Positions 49,207 through 57,044 of a DNA stretch of 64,000 bases are shown in pieces. The notes under the pieces were generated by a model that was not told where the DNA came from, searched no databases, and saw only the letters and a program-made list of their open reading frames with translations. Made by a program: the position numbers and the translations under genes. The first letter of the stretch is position 1. Every line of letters begins with the position of its first letter. Source of the stretch: a virus; the IMG/VR virus record IMGVR_UViG_3300043788_000078, positions 1 to 64,000 of that record; one strand, written 5' to 3'.

Positions 49207-50895
49207 CTACCTGGTCAGCTTGCCTGGTACCGGGCTCATCGGCGGCGTGTTCGGCGGCGTGGGAGGCCCCTGGGCAGGAGGTGCCGGCGGCGCTGCGGGC
49301 CGCTGCGGCACGCCGGGAGCCCGCGCGCCCGGCGCGGGAGGCGGCCGGAGCCCGCTGTTGCTGCTCCCGTTGTTGGTCGCGCCCGCCTGCTGGGCGATGC
49401 CCATCGCGGCCGATGCCATGCCGTTCAGGCCGCCGATCGCGGCAGCGGCCTCGGGCGGCATGCCCGGCGGTGCCTGCCCGGCCAGCTGCTCGGCGCGCTG
49501 GCTGGCCGTGCTCGCCAGGGCCTGGGCGACCTGGTCCTCGTTCAGGTTGAGGATGTTCGCCATGCGCTCGCAGATCAGGTCGAATACCGGGATCGGGATG
49601 TTCATCGTGGGCGCGGCGGCCAGCTGCCCGAACAGCGTCAGCAGCTGCTGGCTGTCCGAGTCGTCCATCGGGCCGAACTTCCACTGGGGGAACGCCGCGC
49701 CGGACCCGAAGTTCATGATGATCATCGGCCGGATGACGTCGTAGCTCATCGCCTCGGCGATCTCGTCGGCGATAGTGGACCGGCTCGCCATGAAGTAGCT
49801 GGACTGGTCGGCCGACATGGCGTACGAGCCGCCCTTGCTGCTGCCCGACGCCCCGCCGCTGCTGGACCGGCTGCCGGAGCTGACAAGGTTCAGGAAGCCG
49901 GCCAGGACCGACATGACCTGCCACTCCTCCAGGAACGTCAGCGCGGCGGAGAAAAACGACCCGCCGTCACCGCTGGGCTCCAGGATGTCGAACGCCTTGC
50001 CGCCCTCGGGCGGGCGCTCCATGCCGACGACGCCCGATGACTTCAGCGCCGCGATGTTGTCGGCGCGGGTGTTCGCCTCGGGCTGGTCGTTGCCGTACAC
50101 GACGGTGCGCGGCAGGGCCTGGTTCTCCAGGAAGTGGTACCACAGGTAGAGCAGCTTCATCTTGGTCTGGTAGCACCAGTACGCGATATCCATCTCCGAC
50201 ACGCCGGTCATCGGCTCGCGGTACTTGCCGTGCGTGTAGATGAAGCTGCGCACCCTGGGGATGTCGACGTACCCGGGCACCTTCTGCTTGCGGTCGAGCA
50301 TCAGGTTGCCGCCGAACAGCCACACCTGCTGCCGGAACCCGTTGTTCTCGCCGGACCTGTCGTTGAAGCGCGCCTGGCAGGTGGCGGGCGGCCGGTACGC
50401 GATCTTGTCGTAGATGACCTTCTCGTCGCTCTCGCGGACCTTGAACGTCTTCTCGAAGAACGCCCGCCGGTACAGCTGGGCCGAGGTCACCTGGCCGATC
50501 AGCTCCTTGACCGGCGTTTTCATGCCGCCCTCGGTGTCCGGCGTCATCAGCACGGAGGTGATGAACTCGGCCTCGCCCTTGTCGCCCTTGGCCGGGTCGA
50601 TCTTGACGGGAGCGCCGCGTATCGGCAGGGTGAGCGCGGCGGCCAGGGCCGCCGACACGCCGTCCCGGCTGAACATGGTCTTCATGTCCCGGCTGTTCCA
50701 CTCGCCGTAGTCGAAGACGTCGCCCTCGCCGTAATAGGCGAACAGCCGCTGCCCCCAGTCGAACTGCGTGCCTATCTCCGGGCTCATCAGGCCCCTGCTC
50801 CCGCCGCTGAGCCGGCTGCTGCCGGGCGGCGCGAGATCCGGGAACTCCACGACGTTCCCGCCGCCCGGGATCCTGAAGCCCTTGCCAGTCGCCAC
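49207..50895 (-). CDS. Portal protein
   Basis: A 562-residue protein of the actinophage portal type. MKTMFSRDGVSAALAAALTL and YLWYHFLENQALPRTVVYGN lie in the wing/stem region, with SFFSAALTFLEEWQVMSVLA in the stem helix. A long Pro/Ala/Gly-rich tail follows. The GTG at 50895 has AGGAGG five bases upstream. The dodecameric portal is the DNA channel and motor docking site. It is followed by two membrane genes before the MuF-like gene. Confidence 0.85.
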   Translation of the reverse strand: MATGKGFRIPGGGNVVEFPDLAPPGSSRLSGGSRGLMSPEIGTQFDWGQRLFAYYGEGDVFDYGEWNSRDMKTMFSRDGVSAALAAALTLPIRGAPVKIDPAKGDKGEAEFITSVLMTPDTEGGMKTPVKELIGQVTSAQLYRRAFFEKTFKVRESDEKVIYDKIAYRPPATCQARFNDRSGENNGFRQQVWLFGGNLMLDRKQKVPGYVDIPRVRSFIYTHGKYREPMTGVSEMDIAYWCYQTKMKLLYLWYHFLENQALPRTVVYGNDQPEANTRADNIAALKSSGVVGMERPPEGGKAFDILEPSGDGGSFFSAALTFLEEWQVMSVLAGFLNLVSSGSRSSSGGASGSSKGGSYAMSADQSSYFMASRSTIADEIAEAMSYDVIRPMIIMNFGSGAAFPQWKFGPMDDSDSQQLLTLFGQLAAAPTMNIPIPVFDLICERMANILNLNEDQVAQALASTASQRAEQLAGQAPPGMPPEAAAAIGGLNGMASAAMGIAQQAGATNNGSSNSGLRPPPAPGARAPGVPQRPAAPPAPPAQGPPTPPNTPPMSPVPGKLTR

Positions 50896-50897
50896 GG

Positions 50898-51014
50898 TTA
50901 CCTCCTGGTCAGCAGAGTAGCCCTTGCGCACCAGGCGTCATAGCACCGGCGGCACAGGGCGTACGGCATCAGCAGTGTTTCCCACCTGCCGCACCGGTGG
51001 CAGTAGTTCTCCAC
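50898..51014 (-). CDS. Small zinc-ribbon protein between terminase and portal (38 aa)
   Basis: A 38-residue protein starting at GTG 51014 with AGGGGG upstream: MENYCHRCGRWETLLM, YALCRRCYDAWC. It has CxxC and CxxC pairs for one zinc ion. Its stop TAA lies inside the portal ribosome site. Tiny zinc proteins in this slot occur in related phages. Confidence 0.6.
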   Translation of the reverse strand: MENYCHRCGRWETLLMPYALCRRCYDAWCARATLLTRR

Positions 51015-51023
51015 GTCGCCCCC

Positions 51024-52721
51024 TCAGTGCCATTCGCGCACTGCGGCGCGCTGGCTCCTTTCCGGCGGCGCGTCGCCGTCCGGGATGACCGTGATGCCGT
51101 CACCGCCGAACATCGCCGCCGCGTCCCCGTCCCTCGGCGCGAACGACTCCAGGTCCGCGAACGGGTCCGCGCCGTCCAGCTGGCCGCCGTGCGCGCCGCG
51201 CAGCCGCTTCCGGGACTGCGCCTCCTGCCCCGCCCCGATGGCCTCCAGCTCGCGCGACGCCGCCCACTGCCGCACTCCCGCCGTGACCGGCTTATCGCTG
51301 AACGTGGCGTTCAGGAACGGCCAGCAGGCCCAGACCAGCGAGTCCAGGCGGTCCGGGCTGCGCTCGTCGGACGCGCCGGTGAACGTGGCCATCTGGTCTT
51401 CCAGCTCGGCCATCTTGACGATGTCACGGTGCCACTTCCTCGCGCCGGTCTCCGGATCGACGATCTGGTACGCCTGCCCGTCGTAGCAGTGCCGGACCAC
51501 GCCGCGCTCGTACAGCGCGGACGCGGGCTCGGCGCGGGTGCGCTTGCTCTTGCCCGCCCAGACCTTCTCCACGCCGGGTGCCTGGCCGTCGGGGAACTTG
51601 CCCTCATCGCGCATTACCTTGATTACCTGCGAGAACACCGTCTTCAGCCACTCGCCGCCGTGGTTCTTCTCCACGATGATCCGGGCATTCCAGGTCACCG
51701 CCTCCTTGAGCACGCGGCGCGCGAACTGGGCCGGCGGCTCCTGGCCGCCCCAGTTCTTAACGATGTAGAGCCTGCCCTGGTACATGCCCGCGATCGTGTA
51801 CGCCTGCTCGTCGCTGTTCTCCATGCCGTCGGACGGGTCGACGCCGATGACGGCCTGGTGCAGGTATGCCGGGCCGCCTTCCTGGCCGACCATCGGCACC
51901 TGGATGGCGTCGAGCTGGTCGCGCGTCCACAGCGCGTTCGCGACGTCGTCGAGAAGCTCTCCCTCAAGCTCCTGGCGCTCAAGCCGGGTGCCCTTGGCCG
52001 CGCCGACCACTGACCGGTAGAACGCGCTGGACAGGTTGGCGACGTTGTCGATAGTGCGCAGCTTGCGGACGATCACGCCGCCCTCGGCGGGCTCGTTGCG
52101 AATCAGCGAGCGCACCAGGGCGCGGGCCGGCCGGCTGGCCTTCGGCGTGCCGGTCGCGATGATCACGGACACGCCCTGCCGCACGGCGTACTTCAGCGAC
52201 TCGTTCCAGGTGGTGTCCCACTTGTCCCACAGCCCGATCTCGTCGCACCAGGCGGCGCGCAGGTTCCTGCCCTGGATGCGCAGGCCGCCCTCGGCCGCGC
52301 TGTCGGCGTAGATCACGGTGCCGCTGTGCAGGATCACCTGTCCGTAGGTCCGCCAGGCGCTGCGGACGGTCTTGGACTTGTGGTCCTTGATCTCGGACAT
52401 CGACGTGCCGAGGGCCTTCAGGATGCCGCTCTCGCCCTCCACGCACTTGGTCCAGGCGTCCGCGTACGTCGGCGCGACGATCGCGTACTCGCCGTCCGGC
52501 ACCGGGTCGGCCAGGACCAGGTCCGCCAGTCCCTGCGCGCCGGCCCTCGTCTTGCCGCTGCCGCGCCCGCCCTGGAGGTAGAACACGCGCCAGTCGCCGG
52601 TGCGCGGCGGCAGCAGCTGCTCGGGCCGGGCCGTCTCGCGCCAGGCCAGGCGCGGGTCGCCCGGGGCCTGCCGGATTCTCTTGTCCAGCAGGTCCAGGGC
52701 GGCAGCGTCGCGCCTTCGCAC
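51024..52721 (-). CDS. terL: Terminase large subunit
   Basis: A 565-residue packaging motor. Walker A is QGGRGSGKTRAG (about residue 50), Walker B is AAWCDEIGLW (about 158), and motif III is VSVIIATGTP. The nuclease half has VIGVDPSDGMEN, RIIVEKNHGGEW and SPDRLDSLVWACW, giving the three RNase-H-fold acidic sites. It cuts and pumps DNA into the head. GTG start. It follows the putative small subunit with one small gene between. Confidence 0.92.
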   Translation of the reverse strand: MRRRDAAALDLLDKRIRQAPGDPRLAWRETARPEQLLPPRTGDWRVFYLQGGRGSGKTRAGAQGLADLVLADPVPDGEYAIVAPTYADAWTKCVEGESGILKALGTSMSEIKDHKSKTVRSAWRTYGQVILHSGTVIYADSAAEGGLRIQGRNLRAAWCDEIGLWDKWDTTWNESLKYAVRQGVSVIIATGTPKASRPARALVRSLIRNEPAEGGVIVRKLRTIDNVANLSSAFYRSVVGAAKGTRLERQELEGELLDDVANALWTRDQLDAIQVPMVGQEGGPAYLHQAVIGVDPSDGMENSDEQAYTIAGMYQGRLYIVKNWGGQEPPAQFARRVLKEAVTWNARIIVEKNHGGEWLKTVFSQVIKVMRDEGKFPDGQAPGVEKVWAGKSKRTRAEPASALYERGVVRHCYDGQAYQIVDPETGARKWHRDIVKMAELEDQMATFTGASDERSPDRLDSLVWACWPFLNATFSDKPVTAGVRQWAASRELEAIGAGQEAQSRKRLRGAHGGQLDGADPFADLESFAPRDGDAAAMFGGDGITVIPDGDAPPERSQRAAVREWH

Positions 52722-52724
52722 CAG

Positions 52725-53039
52725 CTAGAAGCCGGTCTCCGCGTACGCCCAGGCGTCGCGGTACTTCTGCTCGTTGTCCTCCCAGGCCGGCAACGGGTCG
52801 CCGTGCGCCAGGCCGACGCCGCCGACGTGCTTCCGGTACCGCTCGTACGCGCGCTGGCCGGGCTCCTTGCCGGCTGCCTCGCTGATCAGGCGGCCGAGAT
52901 GGCCCCAGAATGGCCGCAGGTGCCCGACTTCCTCCACGACATCGATAGAGACAGGGCCGTACGTGACGTGGACGGTAATGCACTCGCCGTTCATCTTGGG
53001 GACGCCGGACTCGTCGCTGCGGTATGCGCTGAATGTCAT
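52725..53039 (-). CDS. Hypothetical protein between terminase genes (104 aa)
   Basis: A 104-residue protein. The N-terminal half has beta strands (CITVHVTYGPVSIDVVEEVG); the rest is helical (GQRAYERYRKHVGGVGLAHG). Common position for small accessory genes; no named family. ATG start overlapping the end of the upstream gene by four bases. Confidence 0.55.
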   Translation of the reverse strand: MTFSAYRSDESGVPKMNGECITVHVTYGPVSIDVVEEVGHLRPFWGHLGRLISEAAGKEPGQRAYERYRKHVGGVGLAHGDPLPAWEDNEQKYRDAWAYAETGF

Positions 53040-53764
53040 GCCAGTTCTCCCTGCACTACCTTGAGGTGACGCCGGAACGCCTTGCGCGCCCCGGTGATCC
53101 CGTCGATCCCGATGCCGGACTCCTCCAGCGCCGCGTCGAGCGCCGTCTCCAGCATGCGCGCCGTCTCCTCCTGCACGCCCGCCAGGCGGTCCTCGATCTT
53201 CAGCTTGGAGATGTCTATCAGGATCTTGGCGTACCGCTCGACCGCGCGCTCGTAGAGCAGGATCTCGATACGCAGCTGCTCGCCCACCTTAGAGTGCGCG
53301 TAGCGGATGCGGTCCTGGCTGAACAGCCGCGCCGCGATCATCCGCAGTACTTCCTTGACCGCGCGGATCTCGGCGGCCAGTGCGAGCAGCTCGGTCAGCG
53401 GGTCGCCGATCGGGTCCGGGTGCAGCAGCCGCTCGCCCTCGTCGCCCATGATCATCGCCAGGCGCTCGGCCATCTGCCCCTCGACCACGCGCCGCGTGCC
53501 TATGGCACGCTGGACGCTGCCCAGGTTCGCGCCGTGCTCGCTGCACTGCGGCGGGACGGTGCCCTCCGCCGCGTAACTGCGGCAGGCGTCCGGGGTGCCG
53601 AAGTTATTCCGGCACCGCCGGACGCCCGTGATGTCCTCGGCCTCGTCCAGCAGCTCGTCCGGGACATGCAGGACGCAGTACTCCAGTCCGTCGACCTCGA
53701 AGTTCCGGCACCCCCCGGGCCAGCGGCACCGGTTCTCGCCGAGCCCGTGCGCGAGGTTGCTCAC
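53036..53764 (-). CDS. Putative terminase small subunit
   Basis: A 242-residue protein. The N-terminus has cysteine pairs (NRCRWPGGCRNFEVDG, RRCRNNFGTPDACRSY, QCSEHG) suggesting two zinc sites. The second half is helical: DPLTELLALAAEIRAVKEVL, SKVGEQLRIEILLYERAVER, typical of the oligomerising core of small terminases. Two genes upstream of the large subunit. It would recognise the packaging site. Confidence 0.6.
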   Translation of the reverse strand: MSNLAHGLGENRCRWPGGCRNFEVDGLEYCVLHVPDELLDEAEDITGVRRCRNNFGTPDACRSYAAEGTVPPQCSEHGANLGSVQRAIGTRRVVEGQMAERLAMIMGDEGERLLHPDPIGDPLTELLALAAEIRAVKEVLRMIAARLFSQDRIRYAHSKVGEQLRIEILLYERAVERYAKILIDISKLKIEDRLAGVQEETARMLETALDAALEESGIGIDGITGARKAFRRHLKVVQGELA

Positions 53765-54048
53765 CGGCTGCCCCCGTCGATGTGGTCGGCGGTCAGCCCG
53801 GTGGTGAAGAAGCTGAACACGGAGGCGAACAGCGGCACCACCGTCAGCATCATGACCGCGCTGGTGACGTACCCGCCGGGCGTGCGCGGCGCGACGTCGC
53901 AGCCCACGGTCGTCGCGGTGCCCACCGCGCAGTACAGCCCGTGCGGCAGGGAGATCCGGTCGAACACGGCGTACAGGCTGCCCAGCACGGCGTCGAGCAC
54001 GAGCGTGCAGGCAAGGACGTACACCGCCCGCTTGTGGTGGATGTTCAT
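53761..54048 (-). CDS. Mini two-helix potassium-channel-like protein (95 aa)
   Basis: A 95-residue protein: TM1 about 8-28, a re-entrant pore segment, and TM2 about 58-83. LPHGLYCAVGTATTVGCDVA aligns with the potassium channel pore helix and filter (TTVGYGD...), but the filter reads TTVGCD: Tyr is replaced by Cys and one Gly is missing. The size is that of the chlorella virus Kcv channel (94 aa). It may depolarise the host or be a non-conducting relative. Overlaps both neighbours by stop-start pairs. Confidence 0.6.
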   Translation of the reverse strand: MNIHHKRAVYVLACTLVLDAVLGSLYAVFDRISLPHGLYCAVGTATTVGCDVAPRTPGGYVTSAVMMLTVVPLFASVFSFFTTGLTADHIDGGSR

Positions 54049-54434
54049 CCCCGGGCCTCGCGGACCGCCGTCAGCTCGGCCAGGATCAGCTCCAGCAGCT
54101 CGTTCTCGGTGCGCTCGGGCCGGGCCTTCTCATGGTGCACGTTGCACCACGGCGTGCCGTTGACCTTGTGCTTGCCGATCCGCAGGCATCCGGGCTCATG
54201 GCAGTTCACGTGATGCCAGGCACCTGTGACCAGGGAGATCAGGCCCACCACGGTCAGCGCCGGGACGAACCCCGACAGCAGCTGGTACGTCCACGGCGTC
54301 TGCGGCCCGGGGTACGGGTGCACGCCGATGCCGTACAGCACGCCCCACGTATGCCAGATGACGGCGTAGAGCATGGCTGCGAGGGCCAGGCAGAGGGTTC
54401 CGGTGATCACGCGCTTCACGGGACCAGTATGCAT
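54045..54434 (-). CDS. Membrane protein with Cys/His motif (129 aa)
   Basis: A 129-residue protein. Two transmembrane helices (VITGTLCLALAAMLYAVIW; FVPALTVVGLISLVTGAW) are followed by HHVNCHEPGCLRIGKHKVNG and CNVHHEK, a zinc-type site, and a final acidic helix (TENELLELILAELTAVREAR). It partners the channel-like gene downstream by ATGA-type overlap. The ATG lies inside the end of the 57-base repeat. Confidence 0.6.
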   Translation of the reverse strand: MHTGPVKRVITGTLCLALAAMLYAVIWHTWGVLYGIGVHPYPGPQTPWTYQLLSGFVPALTVVGLISLVTGAWHHVNCHEPGCLRIGKHKVNGTPWCNVHHEKARPERTENELLELILAELTAVREARG

Positions 54435-54490
54435 GAAAACGGCCCCCCTGCCGGGGAGGCAGGAGGGCCGCCGGGCACGCGCTTTTCAGG
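54434..54490 (-). terminator. 57-base direct repeat copy 1, hairpin terminator
   Basis: Contains a 12-pair stem (GGCCCCCCTGCC / GGCAGGAGGGCC, one mismatch, loop GGGGA) followed on the reverse strand by GTTTTCA. The whole 57 bases recur exactly at 54613-54669 on the other side of the tRNA. It is read after the tRNA and before the membrane gene. Confidence 0.6.
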
Positions 54491-54501
54491 TGAGCTGACA
54501 A

Positions 54502-54577
54502 TGGAGCCCCGGCCCCGGTTCGAACGGGGGACCTTCTCATTACGGGTGAGATGCTCTTCCGGCTGAGCTATCGGGGC
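54502..54577 (-). tRNA. tRNA-Thr (anticodon CGT), with C at position 33
   Basis: A 76-base cloverleaf with an encoded CCA: acceptor GCCCCGA / CCGGGGC (A7-C66 mismatch), D-arm GCTC...GAGC, anticodon stem TCTCA/TGAGA with loop CCCGTAA, and T-arm CCCCG TTCGAAC CGGGG. The anticodon CGT reads ACG (Thr). Position 33, nearly always U, is C here, so function may be reduced. Confidence 0.75.
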
Positions 54578-54579
54578 AA

Positions 54580-54613
54580 AAGGGGCCGATTCCATGTTCG
54601 GAATCGGCCCCTT
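54580..54613. terminator. Perfect 14-pair hairpin beside the tRNA
   Basis: AAGGGGCCGATTCC (54580-54593), a six-base loop, and its exact complement (54600-54613). On the reverse strand it ends CCCCTTTT right before the first base of the tRNA, so it could terminate the upstream transcript or guide tRNA 5' processing. Confidence 0.65.
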
Positions 54614-54669
54614 GAAAACGGCCCCCCTGCCGGGGAGGCAGGAGGGCCGCCGGGCACGCGCTTTTCAGG
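54613..54669 (-). terminator. 57-base direct repeat copy 2, hairpin terminator
   Basis: Identical to 54434-54490 (same hairpin, T-run on the reverse strand). It lies after the secreted protein gene in transcription order and ends that transcript. Between it and that gene's stop, 54670-54747, I see no gene. Confidence 0.6.
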
Positions 54670-54747
54670 GGAGCGGTGCCCTCATCGGGCTGCGGCGCTA
54701 CGGGGGGTGGTGCGCGCCGGATGGATCAGCCCGGGTAATTCAGCTGG

Positions 54748-55434
54748 CTAAACGTTCAGCTGCGTGGCAGTGAGCGTCGCGTTCTCCAGGTCATACGTTC
54801 CTGCTCCCGTGTCGGAGTCGTACCCGAATGCGTACACGTACAGGCTCGTAGGCCCGCTGACGGTGATCTGCTCAGCGCCGCTGAAATACGAGTCGTGACC
54901 GGTAGTCGCGGGTTCTATGGCCCCGGCTCCGAAGTTAGCCAGGTCTCCGGTGAAGTCCGCATTGGCTGCCTGGTCGTAGACGAAGAACTGCGGGAAGATG
55001 TCCGCTGTCGTGGACTCGTCGTTTCCCTTCGCCTTGGCGTTGAACGTGAGCAGGTACGTGCCCGCTGCCGGGAGGCTGACGGTACTGCCGATCTGGGTAG
55101 CGCCCGTAACGAAGCTGCCGCCAGTGGCGATTGACGTGTCGGTGCTAACGAGCGTAGCCGTCGGTGAGCTGACAACCGCGTTCGCCCCTGGCGCCCCTGG
55201 TGCCCCTGGTGCGGACAGCGACACCTCGAAGTCGCCCGACGGGCACTTCGCCAGTCCTGCCGGGTTCTCGTAGACGTCCACGAGCGCCCGGGTGCCGTCT
55301 GCGACGCAGCCGACCTTTGCCGGCGGCGGCGCGGACGTCGCGGCGGTGACGGCGAGCGCCGACCCGGTGCCGACGGCGGCGAGCAGGCATGCCGCCCCGC
55401 TGGCGGCCAGCGCGATGCGCCTGGTTATCCTCAT
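54748..55434 (-). CDS. Secreted protein with collagen-like stretch and C1q/jelly-roll-like domain
   Basis: A 228-residue protein with a clear signal peptide (RITRRIALAASGAACLLAAV, cleavage after ALA near 28). Then a short collagen-like APGAPGAPGA and a beta-rich domain (AGTYLLTFNAKAKGNDESTT, ISGPTSLYVYAFGYD-like end). The order Gly-X-Y plus jelly-roll recalls bacterial and phage C1q-like surface proteins. It may act on the host surface after secretion. RBS GGGAGAAAGATC. Confidence 0.65.
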   Translation of the reverse strand: MRITRRIALAASGAACLLAAVGTGSALAVTAATSAPPPAKVGCVADGTRALVDVYENPAGLAKCPSGDFEVSLSAPGAPGAPGANAVVSSPTATLVSTDTSIATGGSFVTGATQIGSTVSLPAAGTYLLTFNAKAKGNDESTTADIFPQFFVYDQAANADFTGDLANFGAGAIEPATTGHDSYFSGAEQITVSGPTSLYVYAFGYDSDTGAGTYDLENATLTATQLNV

Positions 55435-55472
55435 GATCTTTCTCCCTGTTCCCCTCGGTTATCCGGCCGGCC

Positions 55473-55805
55473 TCAGGATGAGGCCAGCTCGCGGATGTAC
55501 TGCCTGACGTCGGCGTTCATCGCCTCGATGAAGGACGCCGCGTCCTTTTCCGGGTCGTAGGGCACGAACCGCGTCCCGAAGAACGCGACCATCGCGTCGC
55601 CCTCGTCCGGCCAGGTGCTGTCTTCACCGATGGCACCCAGCTCCTCCTGCCACTGCTCCAGCTCGTCGTTCCACTCCTGCTGGTCGATCCGGTCCTCGGC
55701 CGCCTTCACGTTGCGCTCTACCCACACGGCGAGGATGACGACGGCGGCGATGACCGCGACGGTGGCGGGTATCCCGATGGCCGTTTCCAGTGACATTCCG
55801 AACAT
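55473..55805 (-). CDS. Membrane-anchored acidic protein (110 aa)
   Basis: A 110-residue protein with one N-terminal helix (AIGIPATVAVIAAVVILAVW) followed by a coiled, acidic cytoplasmic-type domain (DRIDQQEWNDELEQWQEELG) and a C-terminal helix. RBS AGGGAGAAGATA. It lies between two secreted proteins; possibly a lysis accessory. Confidence 0.6.
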   Translation of the reverse strand: MFGMSLETAIGIPATVAVIAAVVILAVWVERNVKAAEDRIDQQEWNDELEQWQEELGAIGEDSTWPDEGDAMVAFFGTRFVPYDPEKDAASFIEAMNADVRQYIRELASS

Positions 55806-55863
55806 CGTGCTATCTTCTCCCTCTTGACGTCCCCGACGCTACCACATGCCGGCCAGTGTTCTG

Positions 55864-56469
55864 TCAACACCCGTCATACGGGCTCCAGTTGTACTCTCCG
55901 CCCTGGGCCATCGCGTTGTCGAACACCTGCTCCTGCTCGGCCGCCGAGGCGTACCCGAAGCTGCCGGGACTGCCGCCGTACTCGGCCCAGGTGCCCGCGC
56001 TGAACTGGAACAGGCCCCAGTGGCCGCTGGCGTTCCACACGTCCGGGTCGCCGCCGGACTCGCGGCTGATCACGCACGCCTCGAACCCGCTGTCGCCCGC
56101 CGTGGACACGGTCCCGTACGAGGACTGCGCGGGCCCGGAGTAGCTGTCCTGCTGCTGCGCCGGTGCCGTGTAGCCGGTTACCTGCGCGGGCTGGCCGACG
56201 TCAGCCTGCGCGCAGGAGATCCGCAGCTGCTGGCCGGGCTCGATGAGGTTCGGGTTGCCGCCGATCACGGACTGGTTCGCGGCGTAGATGCCGGTCCAGT
56301 CCGAGGCGTTGCCGCAGTCGCGCTGGGCGATGGCGGAGAGCGTGTCACCGCTGTGCACGGTGGTGAACGCGAGGGCCCCGGCTATCGCGCCGACGGCCAT
56401 GACGGAGGACAGCGGGCGGCGGGCGATTGCCTCGAAGAATCTGCGTGACGCCGTGCGCAGTGCGTGCAT
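55864..56469 (-). CDS. Secreted LysM plus Rpf-like peptidoglycan hydrolase
   Basis: A 201-residue protein. An N-terminal signal/anchor (PLSSVMAVGAIAGALAF), a LysM domain (HSGDTLSAIAQRDCGNASDW, NLIEPGQQLRISC), a Gln/Pro/Ser linker and an Rpf-like transglycosylase fold (FEACVISRESGGDP with the catalytic Glu, ASGHWGLFQFSAGTWAEYGG). Rpf enzymes cut actinobacterial wall. It lies in the early arm, apart from the GH25 lysin, so its role may be wall modification or resuscitation rather than lysis. Confidence 0.7.
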   Translation of the reverse strand: MHALRTASRRFFEAIARRPLSSVMAVGAIAGALAFTTVHSGDTLSAIAQRDCGNASDWTGIYAANQSVIGGNPNLIEPGQQLRISCAQADVGQPAQVTGYTAPAQQQDSYSGPAQSSYGTVSTAGDSGFEACVISRESGGDPDVWNASGHWGLFQFSAGTWAEYGGSPGSFGYASAAEQEQVFDNAMAQGGEYNWSPYDGC

Positions 56470-56600
56470 GGATGTTCTATCCTTTGCTCGGGCAGTTTTT
56501 CCGGCGTACTGGGGCTACTTTGCCAGGAGCGGACCCCGGTGCCGGCACTACGACCACCGACGATAACAGCCCGGTCTCGGCCTGACCATCAATCGCGGCA

Positions 56601-56636
56601 GAAAGCCCGCCTGCGGGGTACCGCAAGCGGGCTTTC
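56601..56636 (-). terminator. Strong hairpin terminator
   Basis: GAAAGCCCGC-x-TGCGG, loop GGTA, CCGCA-x-GCGGGCTTTC gives about 15 pairs. On the reverse strand it ends in CTTTCTG after the lipoprotein gene. The stretch 56470-56681 has no other gene; only weak sequence for a promoter of the Rpf-like gene could lie there. Confidence 0.7.
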
Positions 56637-56681
56637 CGTGCATCTGGGAGGCGGTTTTCCGCGCCTCCGGTAACGATATGG

Positions 56682-57044
56682 TCAACCCCGGAACAGGACC
56701 CACGCCGGCGTCCTGGCCAGCACGTCCTGGCCAGCGCCGGGACCGTCCAGCCAGGCGGCCTCCGCAGACGGCGTGACGAACGTGTCGATCATGCCCGCCT
56801 GGCCGCGCCAGGTCACCGCCGCCGAGTCGGCCGCGTAGACGTCGCTCCCGTAGTCGCTGGTGACCGTCGCCCCGATCTGCGCCGCCGCCTGCCTGGCGGT
56901 CAGCGCGTCCCCGCTGCCGCCGTTCACGTACGTGACGGCGGCGGGCGTCGCCTTGTCGACGACCGTGTGGCTCGGGCTCGCGCACGCCGTGACGGCGATG
57001 CCGAGGCCCGCTGCGGCCAGGGCCGCCCTGGTGATATTCCTCAT
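56682..57044 (-). CDS. Putative lipoprotein (120 aa)
   Basis: A 120-residue protein with a type-II signal: RNITRAALAAAGLGIAVTAC, where Cys follows VTA as in a lipobox. The mature part is a small domain (ALTARQAAAQIGATVTSDYG, GMIDTFVTPSAEAAWLDG). Outer-face anchored phage proteins of this kind can block superinfection. Its ATG overlaps the upstream stop (ATGA). Confidence 0.6.
   Translation of the reverse strand: MRNITRAALAAAGLGIAVTACASPSHTVVDKATPAAVTYVNGGSGDALTARQAAAQIGATVTSDYGSDVYAADSAAVTWRGQAGMIDTFVTPSAEAAWLDGPGAGQDVLARTPAWVLFRG

Noticed and set aside
54670-54747. A second tRNA next to the first
   Set aside because: The sequence has no T-arm or complete cloverleaf.
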